Assembly: GCA_003427395.1 (NCBI GenBank) | Contig: BFEA01000066.1 | Span: 27,555 to 75,136 of the forward strand | Reading direction: 5' to 3' | Length of the DNA: 47,582 nucleotides | From: Chara braunii | Lineage: Eukaryota; Streptophyta; Charophyceae; Charales; Characeae | Part shown: positions 37,535 through 46,975 of the stretch, piece by piece | Position numbering within the stretch: position 1 is the stretch's first letter | How the letters are laid out: every line of letters begins with the position of its first letter | Made by a program: the position numbers and the translations under genes | The notes under the pieces: model-generated | The model's database searches: none | The model's input: the letters and a program-made list of their open reading frames with translations, nothing else | What the model was told of the DNA's origin: nothing

Positions 37535-37642
37535 TTTTTTATTTTATTTTTGAATGTTTGTTGATTGTGTGTAAGTTAGCCATTTGTCAGTGGGCAGTCA
37601 GATACCCAGCTGACGGGGGAGGCATCAGCGAGTAAGAAGAAA

Positions 37643-37696
<54 letters not shown>

Positions 37697-37828
37697 ATCA
37701 TGAAAATTCGGAAGTAAATAATTTCGGAATTGCGTATTTTTCAGCAATTTACTAAAATGTGGCAGAGATGGGGAATTTTGGAAATGTTGAATTTTTTTTT
37801 GCTTTTGCAAAAGACAAGAAGAAGTAAT
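37535..37828. repeat. AT-rich repeat R, second copy
   Basis: This is the inverted counterpart of about 1380-1690, roughly 85-90% alike over the alignable parts by eye. It ends exactly where the X LTR of element E begins (AAGAAGTAAT then TGCAAGG), so it appears to be the target of that insertion. In place of a 12-base A/T run in the other copy it has 53 consecutive G. Confidence 0.6.
37643..37695 (+). repeat. 53-base poly-G run
   Basis: Uninterrupted G. Such a length is rare in real genomes and difficult to sequence. It lies at the position of an oligo-A run in the sister repeat. A sequencing or polishing artefact is a serious possibility. Confidence 0.95.
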
Positions 37829-38833
37829 TGCAAGGAAAATGAGCAATAGCGAAATGATAAAATCCAGATTGCACAATCGCATTGAAAGCCAGAAAGTATC
37901 CCAGTGACCAGAAAGCAGCATTGCACCAATATAACACCCATGGAGAATCGTAACACTGTAACCGAATGTCAATAAGAGCTTGCTCTTGCCATCACCAACA
38001 TAAGTATCCAGGCCCTTCCCCCTACTTGGCGCTCGGCGCCCAGCCTACTCCCCACACAGCTACTATCTGCCTACGAATTGACAATGCAACTGTTGACGTC
38101 AGCAGCCAACGAAGTACTTGAAGATGTCGACCAATGCAGACCATCGCCAATACCAGGTATGTGCCCTCACATCATCATCATCATCATCATCATCCTCCTG
38201 CCTTCTCCCTTGTCTTTCACCCACATCTTCCCGCTTTACACTCGAAGACCACCCCTGCGCCTTGCTGTAGTCCAAACCCAGTCAGCTATGGAAGCTGAGC
38301 TATGGCGCTGCCCTCAGCAGCGCCCTTCCTCCTACACGACCACACTTGCGCAGCACCTTGCCTTAGGGCAAGCAGCAGCCCGCGAGCCTGTGCTCCAGCA
38401 GCGCTGCCGCTAACATGCAAGTGCCCAAATGTTTTTCCAGGCGGCGAGCTCTTTCCTATATGGAAAGAGTTTGCCTGCCCTGCGGCCTGGCTGGGCTGGG
38501 CCTGTGCCCAGAAGCTTCCGGTAGGCGCAAAGTGGTTGGGCCTCTGTTGCAGCTGCTGGGCCTCGTTCAGTTGGGCCTCCCAACTGTTTGTGTATGATGC
38601 TGCGATTCTTGTCCAGGGCCTGCATTTCAGAAAAGGCCCAGAAGGCTGTGGAAAAATATTTGCAGCTCGGGTCCTGGGTTCCCTCAACCAACTGACGCGA
38701 CACAACTGCCTGAACCCCAAATACAAAATTGACAGCATTGGGCCTCTCGTGATTTGTTAGGCCCGTCTTCACTTAGGGCGGGCACATTCGCATCAGGGGC
38801 CCCTTAGGCCTGGCGAGGAACCTTATCCCCGCA
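37829..38833 (-). repeat. X-family LTR, 3' LTR of element E
   Basis: This is the complete 1005-base copy of the X LTR. On the minus strand it starts TGCGGGGATAAGG directly after a polypurine tract and ends CTTGCA. It contains a CATCATCAT microsatellite, at least five AGGCCCA (TGGGCCT) motifs and the uninterrupted site TACTTGAAGATG at 38115-38126, into which element B inserted in the sister LTR. Confidence 0.87.
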
Positions 38834-38850
38834 TTCCCTCCTTTTCTTCG
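38834..38850 (-). other. Polypurine tract of element E
   Basis: The minus strand reads CGAAGAAAAGGAGGGAA immediately before the LTR start. It is almost pure purine, an excellent plus-strand primer, and shows that the X LTR is the natural 3' LTR of this pol. Confidence 0.8.
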
Positions 38851-38918
38851 ATAGTCCTCTGAGAAGTTCCCTAATCTGCAGGCAACTTTTCCTTCGAGTT
38901 CTCTTTCGTAGCCTGCAA

Positions 38919-39430
38919 TCAATTGGGGCGTTGTTCGCTGGAGTTCTTCTCTAGTGAACCACCGATCTTCACTGGATCAATATGGTGTCTGAATCTGACA
39001 CGATATTGCATCCTTGGTTTTGGAGGACGGCCTTTGCCGGGAGTTTTAGGTACAAGCATCACCCGATGCTCCACAATCCCGTCGATGTTGACTTCACCAT
39101 CCATGGCTGGGGGCAGCATTAATCGTCTGGAGGGAAATTGTACAGTTTCTGTGAAAATTGCCAGCTTTGAGACGTGAAAGACTGGGTGTGTGTGGAGGTG
39201 AGTTGAAATGTGAATCACATGGGAAGGTCCATCCATCTGATCCCCAACTATATCTAAGACCTCCCAGGGACCGAAATACTGAGGCATTAATTTTCGTGAA
39301 ATTCCTAACTCCTGACTCAATTCAAATGATTTAACCCAGACTCTGTGTTTGTTCTCATATGCAATCATAGCATCCTGAGACTTCCTAATGTGTTAAAAGG
39401 CCTGCTGCAGCATCTGTTTACTAGACATCA
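38919..39430 (-). pseudogene. Integrase C-terminal domain (element E)
   Basis: The frame reads HRVWVKSFELSQELGISRKL, MPQYFGPWEVLDIVGDQMDG, HIHLHTHPVFHVSKLAIFTE and VNIDGIVEHRVMLVPKTPGK, then MQYRVRFRHHIDPVKIGGSL. This is the DNA-binding GPY/F part and a chromodomain-like start. Instead of the expected W..R/E residues it ends GGSLEKNSSEQRPN, a one-base shift. One stop near 39380 separates it from the core. Confidence 0.75.
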
Positions 39431-39434
39431 AATT

Positions 39435-40130
39435 CTATGCTGCCAACTGGTTCTGAGGCAGTAGGAAATCAAGGGCGGATCTGGGCTCCCAACCAAGATG
39501 CAGTTGGTTGGGAGTCATGCCAGTAGTGTTGTGCACAACGTTGTTGTACAGGCTGGCGACAAGAGGTAGTTTCTCAACCCAGTCATCCTGGCTTGGCTTG
39601 ATGTAATGCCGAAGGAGGTGTTGCACTACTCGGTTCATTTGTTCTGCCTGGCCATTTGACTCGGGGTGATTTATTGATGTCATCTGTAGTCGGGTGCCCA
39701 TCTGTTGGGCAGTATTTTGCCATCGTTCGCTAGTAAAGCAGACATCCCTATCACTGACGATGGACTTGGGCAAACCAAAGTCCCACACCTAGTTATCCAT
39801 AAACAGCTTGATGACATAGTCAGTTTTTGCTGTTTTTGGCATAGCAATTAGTCTTGCAGACTTGGAAAATTGGTCAATTGTAACGAAAATGTGTCATTTT
39901 CTACTCTTGTTGGTCACCAGGGCATCCATGGCGTCCATGGACACACTTTGACTGGGACCTTTAGGGATCGGCAAGGGCTTGATGAGCCCAAGCAGAGCCT
40001 GAGTCCTAAATTTGTCCCGTTGGCAAACCTGGCAAGTTTCAACGTACTTCTTTGCATCTTGCATCATAGACGACCACCAGAATCTCCGCACTAGGTTAGT
40101 TGATAGCCGAAGTGCCCAGTTGCATCATGA
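39435..40130 (-). pseudogene. Integrase finger and core (element E)
   Basis: MRRFWWSSMMQDAKKYVETC, then QVCQRDKFRTQALLGLIKPL, give the finger (CxxC). SVSMDAMDAL holds the first catalytic Asp. After stops near 39894 and 39790 a 117-residue frame has Asp13 (VSDRD) and Glu49 (NGQAE) with 35 residues between, then SLYNNVVHNTTGMTPNQLHL. All catalytic residues are present but two stops break the protein. Wording of this integrase differs clearly from A and F, so E is a separate lineage. Confidence 0.8.
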
Positions 40131-40638
40131 CGCTCACCTAAAAACAAACTACGCAAAGACTCCCTTTCGGGTACACAACCTTTTATTCCAGCCTTCTCAA
40201 GGAAAAGCAAGTGGTTGACCACTGTAAACTCGTCAAAAGTTACTTTATCTTTCGATTCTAGCTTATAGATGATTTCAGCAAGTCGTTGACCACCGTAAAC
40301 TTGTCAGAAGTTACTTTATCTTTTGCTTCTAGCTTATAGATGATTTCTGACATAACTGTGTCCTCCTGATAGGCTTCCACCAAGGATCGAGTTACATCGT
40401 CGGATATACCAAACACAGTTATTAACGTGCCCAGATAATCTTCCCTAAGTTCCCTTCACGATAGGGAATCAACCACTTTGTTATACTCTCCCTTCATTGG
40501 GTGAAGTTGATAGTCGTACATGTCTATCACTTGAATCCACCTTTTGAGTGCATCTGAGAGTACAGGCTGAGTCTTGATCCAGTGCAAAGTCTCATGGTCA
40601 GATCTCAAATAGAAGAATCTGCCTAGGAGATAATATCT
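40131..40638 (-). pseudogene. RNase H end and connection (element E)
   Basis: YYLLGRFFYLRSDHETLHWI, KTQPVLSDALKRWIQVIDMY and MKGEYNKVVDSLS are recognisable, with VADALS changed to VVDSLS. Further left the spacer is DDVTRSLVEAYQEDTVMSEI and then a 71-base duplicated block (40211-40281 and 40282-40352) that repeats KLEAKDKVTSDKFTVVN. The unit length is not a multiple of three, so it also shifts the frame. Confidence 0.7.
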
Positions 40639-41905
40639 TCAGTGGACCAGCGCTCTATAGAGGGCATAGAGCTCACGCTCATACGTGGACTTTGCTAACT
40701 TATGAGATGGCATCTTTTTGCTCATGTACTCGATGGGCCTCAACTTTTCCCCCTCCTTTTGCGCAAGGACCTTGCCTATGGGATATTGGCTGGCGTTTGT
40801 GGTCACTACAAAGGGCTGCTCAGGATCTGGAAGTTTGAGGACTTCGTAGTGTGTCAGGGCATACTTTATTTTTTTGAAGCTTGCTTCACACTCTTCAGTC
40901 CACTCCCAAGGGGTGTCAAGGTGGGTTAGATCGGTTAGTGGGGAAGCTATAGTTCTATAGTTTTTGACAAACGGGCGATAGTAGCCCGTCATCCCCAAAA
41001 ACGACCGGACCTCAGTAACAGTCTGAGGTCTCGGCCAGTCACGTATGCTGGCCACTTTGGCATCATCTGGCCTCAGCCCATCCGCAGAAATCCCATGACC
41101 CAAGTACAAGATCTTGGTGCGACCGAACTCACATTTCTCCAAGTTGACCTTGTACTGGTGCTGTCTTAGGAGACCTAGCACTGTTTTCACGTGCTCAGCG
41201 TGCTCCTCTATAGTCTTACTAAAGATAACGATATCATCGAGGTACACGACGATAAACTTGTCTAAATATTCATCAAAAATCCGATTCGTTGTGTGTTTAA
41301 ATGTCCCAGGTGCATTGCATAGACCAAAGGGCATCACCACAAACTCGTACAAACCGTACCTGGTCTGGAATGCGGTTTTGTGTTGATCCTCAGGTCGAAT
41401 GGCAATTTGATGGTATCCGAACTTCAGATCTATCTTTGTGAAGTACCAGCAAGAGGTCATCGATGTGGGGTAGGGGCTCTGCGTTCTTAACAGTGATGGC
41501 ATTGAGGCCCCTATAGTCAATGCACATCCGTAGTGTACCTCCCTTCTTAGGAACGAATAAGATTGGAGCACCATAAGGGAGGTACTAGGCTGGATCCATC
41601 CCGTTTCTGTGAGCTCTTTGAGCTGGCGGCGGAGCTCATCCAACTCCGCAGGAGATCCTATTGATCCGTCCTCTAGGTACTTCGCTACCAGGGATGACTT
41701 CTTTCGCATGGACAACTTCCCTTTCCACCACACCACTAGGCTCCTCGAAAAGGTCTGGATATTGAGCAACGACTGCTTCTATCTCTGGGGGTGATTTTAC
41801 GACCTCCCCTTTCACAGAGACAAAGACTAAGTACATGCCCTCCTCGCGATTCTGCTTATAATAGTTACAGGAAGAGGATGCACACATGCAGCCGTAGTTC
41901 TCCAC
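40639..41905 (-). CDS. Reverse transcriptase and RNase H start (element E)
   Basis: A 376-residue frame (41769-40639) carries [20 protein letters not shown], a short shifted patch, then [40 protein letters not shown], the intact [33 protein letters not shown] and [20 protein letters not shown]. The RNase H start is [20 protein letters not shown], with Asn for the catalytic Asp, then [20 protein letters not shown]. It ends at TGA where Trp is expected (RALVHW). The upstream frame to 41905 holds the pre-RT segment [20 protein letters not shown]. Confidence 0.85.
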
Positions 41906-41926
41906 TAGGCTGCTAGCTTTGAACTT

Positions 41927-42525
41927 CTACAGTCTAACGGTTCTACCATTAGGCAACTTGTGGATCATCACCTTTCTATCCCAATCGAATTGAGGTTGAG
42001 CAACCTCGCGGTAGTACATGCCTAGTAGCATATCAAATGGCAGTTCGTCGCTGACTAGGAACAAGATCTTGTGTCTCATCTCCCCTCCTACATAGGAGAA
42101 GGTGCAGACTACGTCCTTGATATGGTCTTGGACAACCATACTGTGCTTGTGGGCTAGCGTAGATGCTATCTGCTCAGCCGCTGCACTTGGTTCCCTAGGC
42201 GCAGTCTGTCCACACAAGCACGACTGATGAAGTTCAGTGTAGAGCCTATGTTTGCGAAGGCGCCCACTTTGCGGCCACCTACATCAACCTCTACCACGAA
42301 ATGTTCACCCCTAGGACCTTTGCTGATCATCGCCCAAGAGTATCTTGGGTCCTTACTTGGCCACTCAGTTTGTAACTCTTCTAGGGACTCAGACACATCT
42401 CTCGAACAGAGCATCGGTGGGTCTGAATGTGTCTGCGGGGTGATGAATGGGTCACATGCCTTGGCCAACGCCTGAAGTGGTGAAGGCAACGTTACCACTT
42501 CAGCACGAGTAAGAGCGGCTAACAC
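41927..42525 (-). pseudogene. Aspartic protease (element E), active-site Asp altered
   Basis: In the first frame GEHFVVEVDVGGRKVGAFAN IGSTLNFISRACVD shows the retropepsin site with Asn-Ile-Gly-Ser in place of Asp-Ser/Thr-Gly, so the catalytic Asp is lost. A one-base shift near 42200 leads to SMVVQDHIKDVVCTFSYVGG and DELPFDMLLGMYY, with VLGM-type end. Ser-rich upstream residues link to gag. The enzyme would be inactive. Confidence 0.75.
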
Positions 42526-42599
42526 TCCTACTAGACTGAGGTGTTTCCCTGTGAAGTGCTCGCAAAAGCACTACCAGGGCTCAAAGAGAAGCCCACCAC

Positions 42600-43213
42600 A
42601 GTTGGAGAGGTTACCTTCGTGATGAACTTTTTGCCGCAACATGTCCTGGACGTGTGACAGTTCAAACAAGTACCCCTGGCAACTCGGTCCCTCCATACCT
42701 CGTAGTCTAAACCAAGTTTTACCCATGCGGGTGTTCCTTGGTCGCCCTGACCCTTGGACTGGCCTACCTTCTGCTTCCCGGTCCCCCTAGCCTTTTCCCT
42801 GATCAGAGCTACGACTCCTCCATCCGAAGTCTCAATAGCCCCATCTTGCTCTCAATGACATACTGATCAAATGCCTGTCGACACTTGATTAGTACATCCT
42901 GAATCTGTATGATGTCGGTGCCTAATTTAGCCTGTTCGATAGCAACTCGTGCTGCCTTCAAATCAAACTTTCCTCGCACATATGCCTCGACTTCGGCACC
43001 TGCACCACGAAGGTCAGAAATCAATTGGTCCAGAAGGGCATTCAAAACCTTCTTCCGCTCGTCCACTTGATATCTAGTTTGAAGGTCAGGGGTCTCCTCA
43101 TCAATACCAAAGATGAGTGAGACTGGATAGAAGAGAAAGGGAATAAAACGAGTAAGCACCGACAATTTCAGAGAATTCCAGAGAAAAGACATCGTGACGT
43201 GCGTCTGTCGCAC
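42600..43213 (-). pseudogene. Gag remnant (element E)
   Basis: The 134-residue frame 43213-42809 includes VDERKKVLNALLDQLISDLR, VEAYVRGKFDLKAARVAIEQ and IQIQDVLIKCRQAFDQYVIE, a helical capsid-like segment. Further left a different frame gives WVKLGLDYEVWRDRVARGTC LNCHTSRTC, which looks like a degenerated zinc knuckle. The capsid is much shorter than the 400 residues of D, so part of gag is missing. Confidence 0.55.
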
Positions 43214-44292
43214 AATAAATAATCAATAAACAATAATAAATTTTACGGCTGCACTATTTTACAATAGACAGGATTTCGATGACCGAAGGAAAAAATAATT
43301 ACAACTATTTCTAGTTTTGACTTTTGTTGTTCTTTGTCTGTTTGTGTGATGACGTCCTAAACAAGAGTGTATGGGTACCACGTCAGGCCCATGTGATCAG
43401 ATACAACACACAAGTACGTACGCACAGCACCACAACACAGCAAGCGAGAAGGTAAGTATGCCAACAACAACAGCAATCAATTTGTCAGCAACCTTCTTCT
43501 TTCTGCTGAGTCATCTAGGTGTCAATGCGATAATGCACCCTCCTTGACAGCTGGCACTACAACTGTCTCGTCAGTCGTTCAATCAGCCGTACCACCGTCG
43601 TCTTCGGAGTGCTTCTCTTACTTGGCAGCCACCTGGCTGCCACGTGTCATCCCTGGAGTGCTAACATAGCACATCCTGCCACGTCAACACTAGTGTCCAG
43701 TCAATTAATAAGGGATGCCACGTCAGCAAATGTGTGCTCTGTCCTTCCCACGTGCCACTTCCACGCGTCGTGTCGTGATACCGTCGCCATTCCAGCCAAT
43801 TGGACAATGCCATGTCAGCCAAGGAGACCGATGCCACGTCAGCAGGAAGTCAACACCTCAAGAAGACAGGTGTGATGACTTCTCCCCTGCCACGTCAGCA
43901 ATCAGTCCTGACTTCCCAAAGGCCACGTCAGCTTCTGTAACAGACCTTCGCACATAAGCTGCTAATGCAGCGTGAGAATGCCACGTCAGCAATCACCAAC
44001 AGCCAGGTCTTCAGATGCGGCACATGATATGCCACATCAGCAAGGGATCGCGATGCCACTTCACCATCGCGATCCAGGCTGGCGTGCGGTAACTCTCGAT
44101 CGCGGTCCCTACTGCCACGTCAGCAGCCACGTTAGGATCTTCTCTCGCCAGTGAAGTCTCTACCACGTCAGCAACTCCGGCGGTAACTTCTTGTCAAGTC
44201 ATCACTAACTTGGCACACGGGTGCATGCCCACTTACCTGCGCGCCACCTGGCGCGTGCACACGTGTGACTGTCGTCGTCGTCAGGAGAACTT
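43214..44292 (-). other. Leader of element E with repeated TGACGTGGCA motifs
   Basis: The region between PBS and gag has no convincing frame. Between about 43620 and 44180 the motif TGCCACGTCAGCA, or a one- to three-base variant, occurs about eleven times at irregular distances of 30-100 bases. The minus strand, which is the element's sense strand, therefore has repeated TGCTGACGTGGCA. Confidence 0.65.
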
Positions 44293-44303
44293 CTCTGATA
44301 CCA
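44293..44303 (-). other. Primer-binding site of element E
   Basis: The minus strand reads TGGTATCAGAG three bases after the Z LTR end. It matches the initiator tRNA-Met site without mismatch over 11 bases. Confidence 0.87.
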
Positions 44304-44306
44304 AAT

Positions 44307-44812
44307 TGCAATGAACCCAACTCGTGAAGACAGTTGTCAACAATGCAAGTCCAGATGAGTGTCAACCAGCTGATGATTATCAATAATCATATTCGTGTCT
44401 AGATACCCAAGAGAAGAGAAGACATACACAGACGAGGTAGATGAGACAGAGCAAAGACTTAGAGTGGGGAAGATAGAAACAATGCCCACTGCTTCTTCGG
44501 GCTCCCTCCACAATCACCACCTCAATAATCAATAATCTGAACGAGTATCTGAAGTAACCTCAATGTGCCTCGTGGCACGTCTAGTCAGTCCCTCGTCAGC
44601 GATGGAGCAATGTCGACATGAAGACAACCAGGTAAGTATCCACGATTTCTCCACAGTCTTGATCTCCTCAACGATAATCAGAACAGCAACACAAGTCACA
44701 TGGCTTCGCCTCGTCAACCAGTGGTATACGTGGCAGCTCTCACATCAGCCACCAGTAGTACACGTGGCAGCAGCCACGTCAGCGACAGCGCATGGCAGCT
44801 GCCACGTCAGCA
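44307..44812 (-). repeat. Z-family LTR, 5' LTR of element E
   Basis: The 506-base segment reads TGCTGACGTGGCAGCTGCC at its minus-strand start and GGGTTCATTGCA at its end, followed by the PBS. It matches 2409-2919 at well over 90% by eye. Near its start four TGACGTGGC-type sites lie within 90 bases. It adjoins element F integrase sequence without any spacer. Confidence 0.83.
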
Positions 44813-45560
44813 TGTTTCGGATGGAAAAAGACATTAGCCAACCTGATTTGTGCCTACACTTGGCTTGGCTTGAAAGACTGTATAGAGTATGTGCGTAGTT
44901 GCAAGGTATGCCAGCGCAATAAAACTACGACGCGAGCCCCGTTGGGTCTTCTCAGACCCCTGCCTATCCCATCAGGACCCTGAAATTATGTGTCCATAGA
45001 TTTCATGGATGTTGGGGTTAGGAGTAGGCATGGCAAGAGCCAACTCATGGTTGTAGTTGATAGGTTTAGCAAGTACGAAGTTTTTGTTCCTTTGCCCTCT
45101 GAGGCACGAATCGATTTAGTAATAGAAAAGTTCTCAGTGAACATGGTCTACCGCTATCAATAGTTAGCGACAGAGATACCAGGTCACCAGTCAAAACTGG
45201 CAGGAACTCGTGAAAGTATATGGTTCTAAATTGTTGATGTCGTTGGGCCGTCATCCAGAGACTAACGGTCAGATTGAACATATGAACTAGACCCTGCAAC
45301 AAGTTCTTAGGATGTACATTAGACCCGATCAAGTCAACTGGGACGAGATGCTCCCAAAGGTAGCCAGCGCGTACAACAACAGTGTTCACTTAGCCACTTG
45401 TCCCACTCCCAACGAACTACACAAGTCCTTTAAACCACACAGACCGTTTGAGGGACTGAATCGGGACCAGATTCAGAGGCTACCGCCAAGTAATAGGGAG
45501 TTCGCGTTACAACATGAGAGATAGATTGCTACAGTGATAGAAAACCTCAGGAACGCCTAG
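44813..45560 (+). pseudogene. Integrase finger and core (element F)
   Basis: CFGWKKTLANLICAYTWLGL, then YVRSCKVCQRNKTTTRAPLG, give the second half of the zinc finger. After TGA at about 44981, VSIDFMDVGVRSRHGKSQLM and VVVDRFSKYEVFVPLPSEAR follow. The middle, with the second Asp (near 45170, DRDT), is frameshifted. SLGRHPETNGQIEHMN holds the catalytic Glu and is followed by TAG. The frame then continues LRMYIRPDQVNWDEMLPKVA, NELHKSFKPHRPFEGLNRDQ. At least four lesions are present. Confidence 0.8.
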
Positions 45561-45566
45561 CATAAA

Positions 45567-46072
45567 ATGATACAACAAGCTAATAAGCATCGTCGCCCAT
45601 CACAGTTCCAAGTAGGCGACTTGGTATGGGTCAAGTCTAAGGAGTTTGCTCTTGAGGAGAACATCTCGCATAAGTTGTTGCCTGGGTATAGAGGACCGTG
45701 GCCAGTCTTAGAAGTCAAGGGCGGAGATGATGGGCCATCCTACACCATAGAGATTCCAGCACACCTCCACACCTACCCAGTTTTCCATGCGTCAAAGTTG
45801 CTGCCTTGCACTATGAGTCAGCAATTCCCATCGAGAAGGTCCATGATCCCTTCGGATATGGACGGAAGGTACGCCATTGATCGCATAGTAGGTGAGGACA
45901 TATTCAGAAAAGGAAGTAGGGGCCGTCTACAGAAACAGTACAAAGTCGGATTTTCTTACCAAGAACCGGAAGACGACCGCTGGTTTACACGAACATAACT
46001 TCTGGAGACTGCTCCCGATATTGTCCGCTCCTACAAAAGACTGAAGAAAGGTAAAGATCCTGTTGTAGATTG
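45567..46072 (+). CDS. Integrase C-terminus with chromodomain (element F)
   Basis: MIQQANKHRRPSQFQVGDLV, WVKSKEFALEENISHKLLPG and GPWPVLEVKGGDDGPSYTIE form the DNA-binding domain. HLHTYPVFHASKLLPCTMSQ links to MIPSDMDGRYAIDRIVGEDI, KQYKVGFSYQEPEDDRWFTR, the chromodomain-like end. After one TAA (expected Glu or Gln) it closes LLETAPDIVRSYKRLKKGKD. The wording closely follows element A at 3489-3755. Confidence 0.82.
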
Positions 46073-46099
46073 AATTACTCTCGGAGGACCTCGAATTTA

Positions 46100-46111
46100 G
46101 GCCGGCGGGAG
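46100..46111 (+). other. Polypurine tract of element F
   Basis: GGCCGGCGGGAG directly precedes the TG of the W LTR. Element A has GGGCCGGCAGGAA at the same place. The shared form supports a functional role. Confidence 0.65.
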
Positions 46112-46975
46112 TGAAACGGTTTTCACCTTTACGGTAGCAGTTGTTGTCCCCAGGGCTCGATCCCTAGACCTCGCCCTTACCCGTGTACAGTATCAGTGCC
46201 CTGTGTGTGTTTGAACCCGCGACCTGTGTCTTGGAAGTCGCCTGTTTGCTTGTTATAGGTAGTCTGGTCATTGGGTTTTGATCCGTAGGTCTGTCGAGTA
46301 GGAGTCCTCATTGAGTAGGGGTTATAGCTGCTACAGTCCCAAGAGGTAAAGTCTACAAGCTTCCGAAAGTCCGAAAGCGACCTTTCGTAGGGTCGTAAGA
46401 GTCCGCCCAGGGGCAAATGGGCAAGTGGGCAGTCCAACCTCGCTTAGTGAGCGGTACCCAGTCCCGGTCGCACTTTGTCAAGTCAGCGAGTACCATGTGG
46501 GACTGTGTGCACCCCGGGCCGAGGGTCCAAGGGCAAACCATTGCCAATCCGAAGTATAAATCAAGAGGCAGCGTCAAGTCATTCAGTCATTCTGCCTTTG
46601 AGCCATGCGGAAGAGCTGCCTGAGCGTCTTGTGCAAGGAGGTCTGCAGGTGCCCGAGGGAGAAGAGGGCTAAGAGGAAGAAGATCGGCCATAGCCGAGGT
46701 GTTAGGGGAAAGGAGGAAGACGACGACCATAACTGCCACGCCAGCATGTCAGTAGGTGCTAGTGTGTGTGTGTGGGGACATCCAGGGAGATCCAGGGTGT
46801 GTATACAAACAAGTTGTTAGGAGTGCAGCGTTTGGCCATCGCCGAACGAGACAAGTTTGGATCTGAGTTGTCTGTGGCTTCATTATCTTTGTGCTTTGTG
46901 TGGGCGCGAGTCGCCAGCTTGACCGTCATCTGTTCGTTTGCATGCTGAAAGTTGAAGTCGAAGAATCTGGTTGCA
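46112..46975 (+). repeat. W-family LTR, 3' LTR of element F
   Basis: The 864-base segment starts TGAAACGGTTTTCACC and ends TCTGGTTGCA. It is the inverted counterpart of 36010-36895 with scattered differences, including one instead of two copies of the GTAGCAGCTAC-type motif. It contains a TATA box, a poly-GT stretch near 46760 and the tRNA-like word GGTTCAAAC on its minus strand (near 46210). Confidence 0.84.
46555..46561 (+). promoter_or_regulatory. TATA box of W LTR (element F)
   Basis: TATAAAT in CCGAAGTATAAATCAAG, followed about 30 bases later by TCATTCAGTCATTCTG, the likely start region. It is the counterpart of 36427-36433. Confidence 0.65.

Larger units (their letters stand above)
37829..44812 (-). 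mobile_element. Element E: Ty3/gypsy retrotransposon with unlike LTRs
   Basis: Minus-strand order: Z LTR, PBS, 1-kb leader, gag, protease, RT, RNase H, integrase, polypurine tract and X LTR. All parts are in gypsy order. RT is the best preserved region, with YLDD intact. The 5' LTR (506 bases) and 3' LTR (1005 bases) belong to different families, so the copy cannot have arisen by ordinary reverse transcription followed only by mutation. Recombination between two elements, or two overlapping insertions, must be involved. No target duplication is visible. Confidence 0.75.
44813..46975 (+). mobile_element. Element F: 3' half of a W-family retrotransposon
   Basis: The plus strand gives the end of the integrase finger, the integrase core, its C-terminal chromodomain, a polypurine tract and a complete W LTR. 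Gag, protease and RT are missing: the element starts exactly where the Z LTR of E ends. The integrase and chromodomain are close to those of element A. It looks like an older element cut by the insertion or recombination that created E. Confidence 0.78.
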
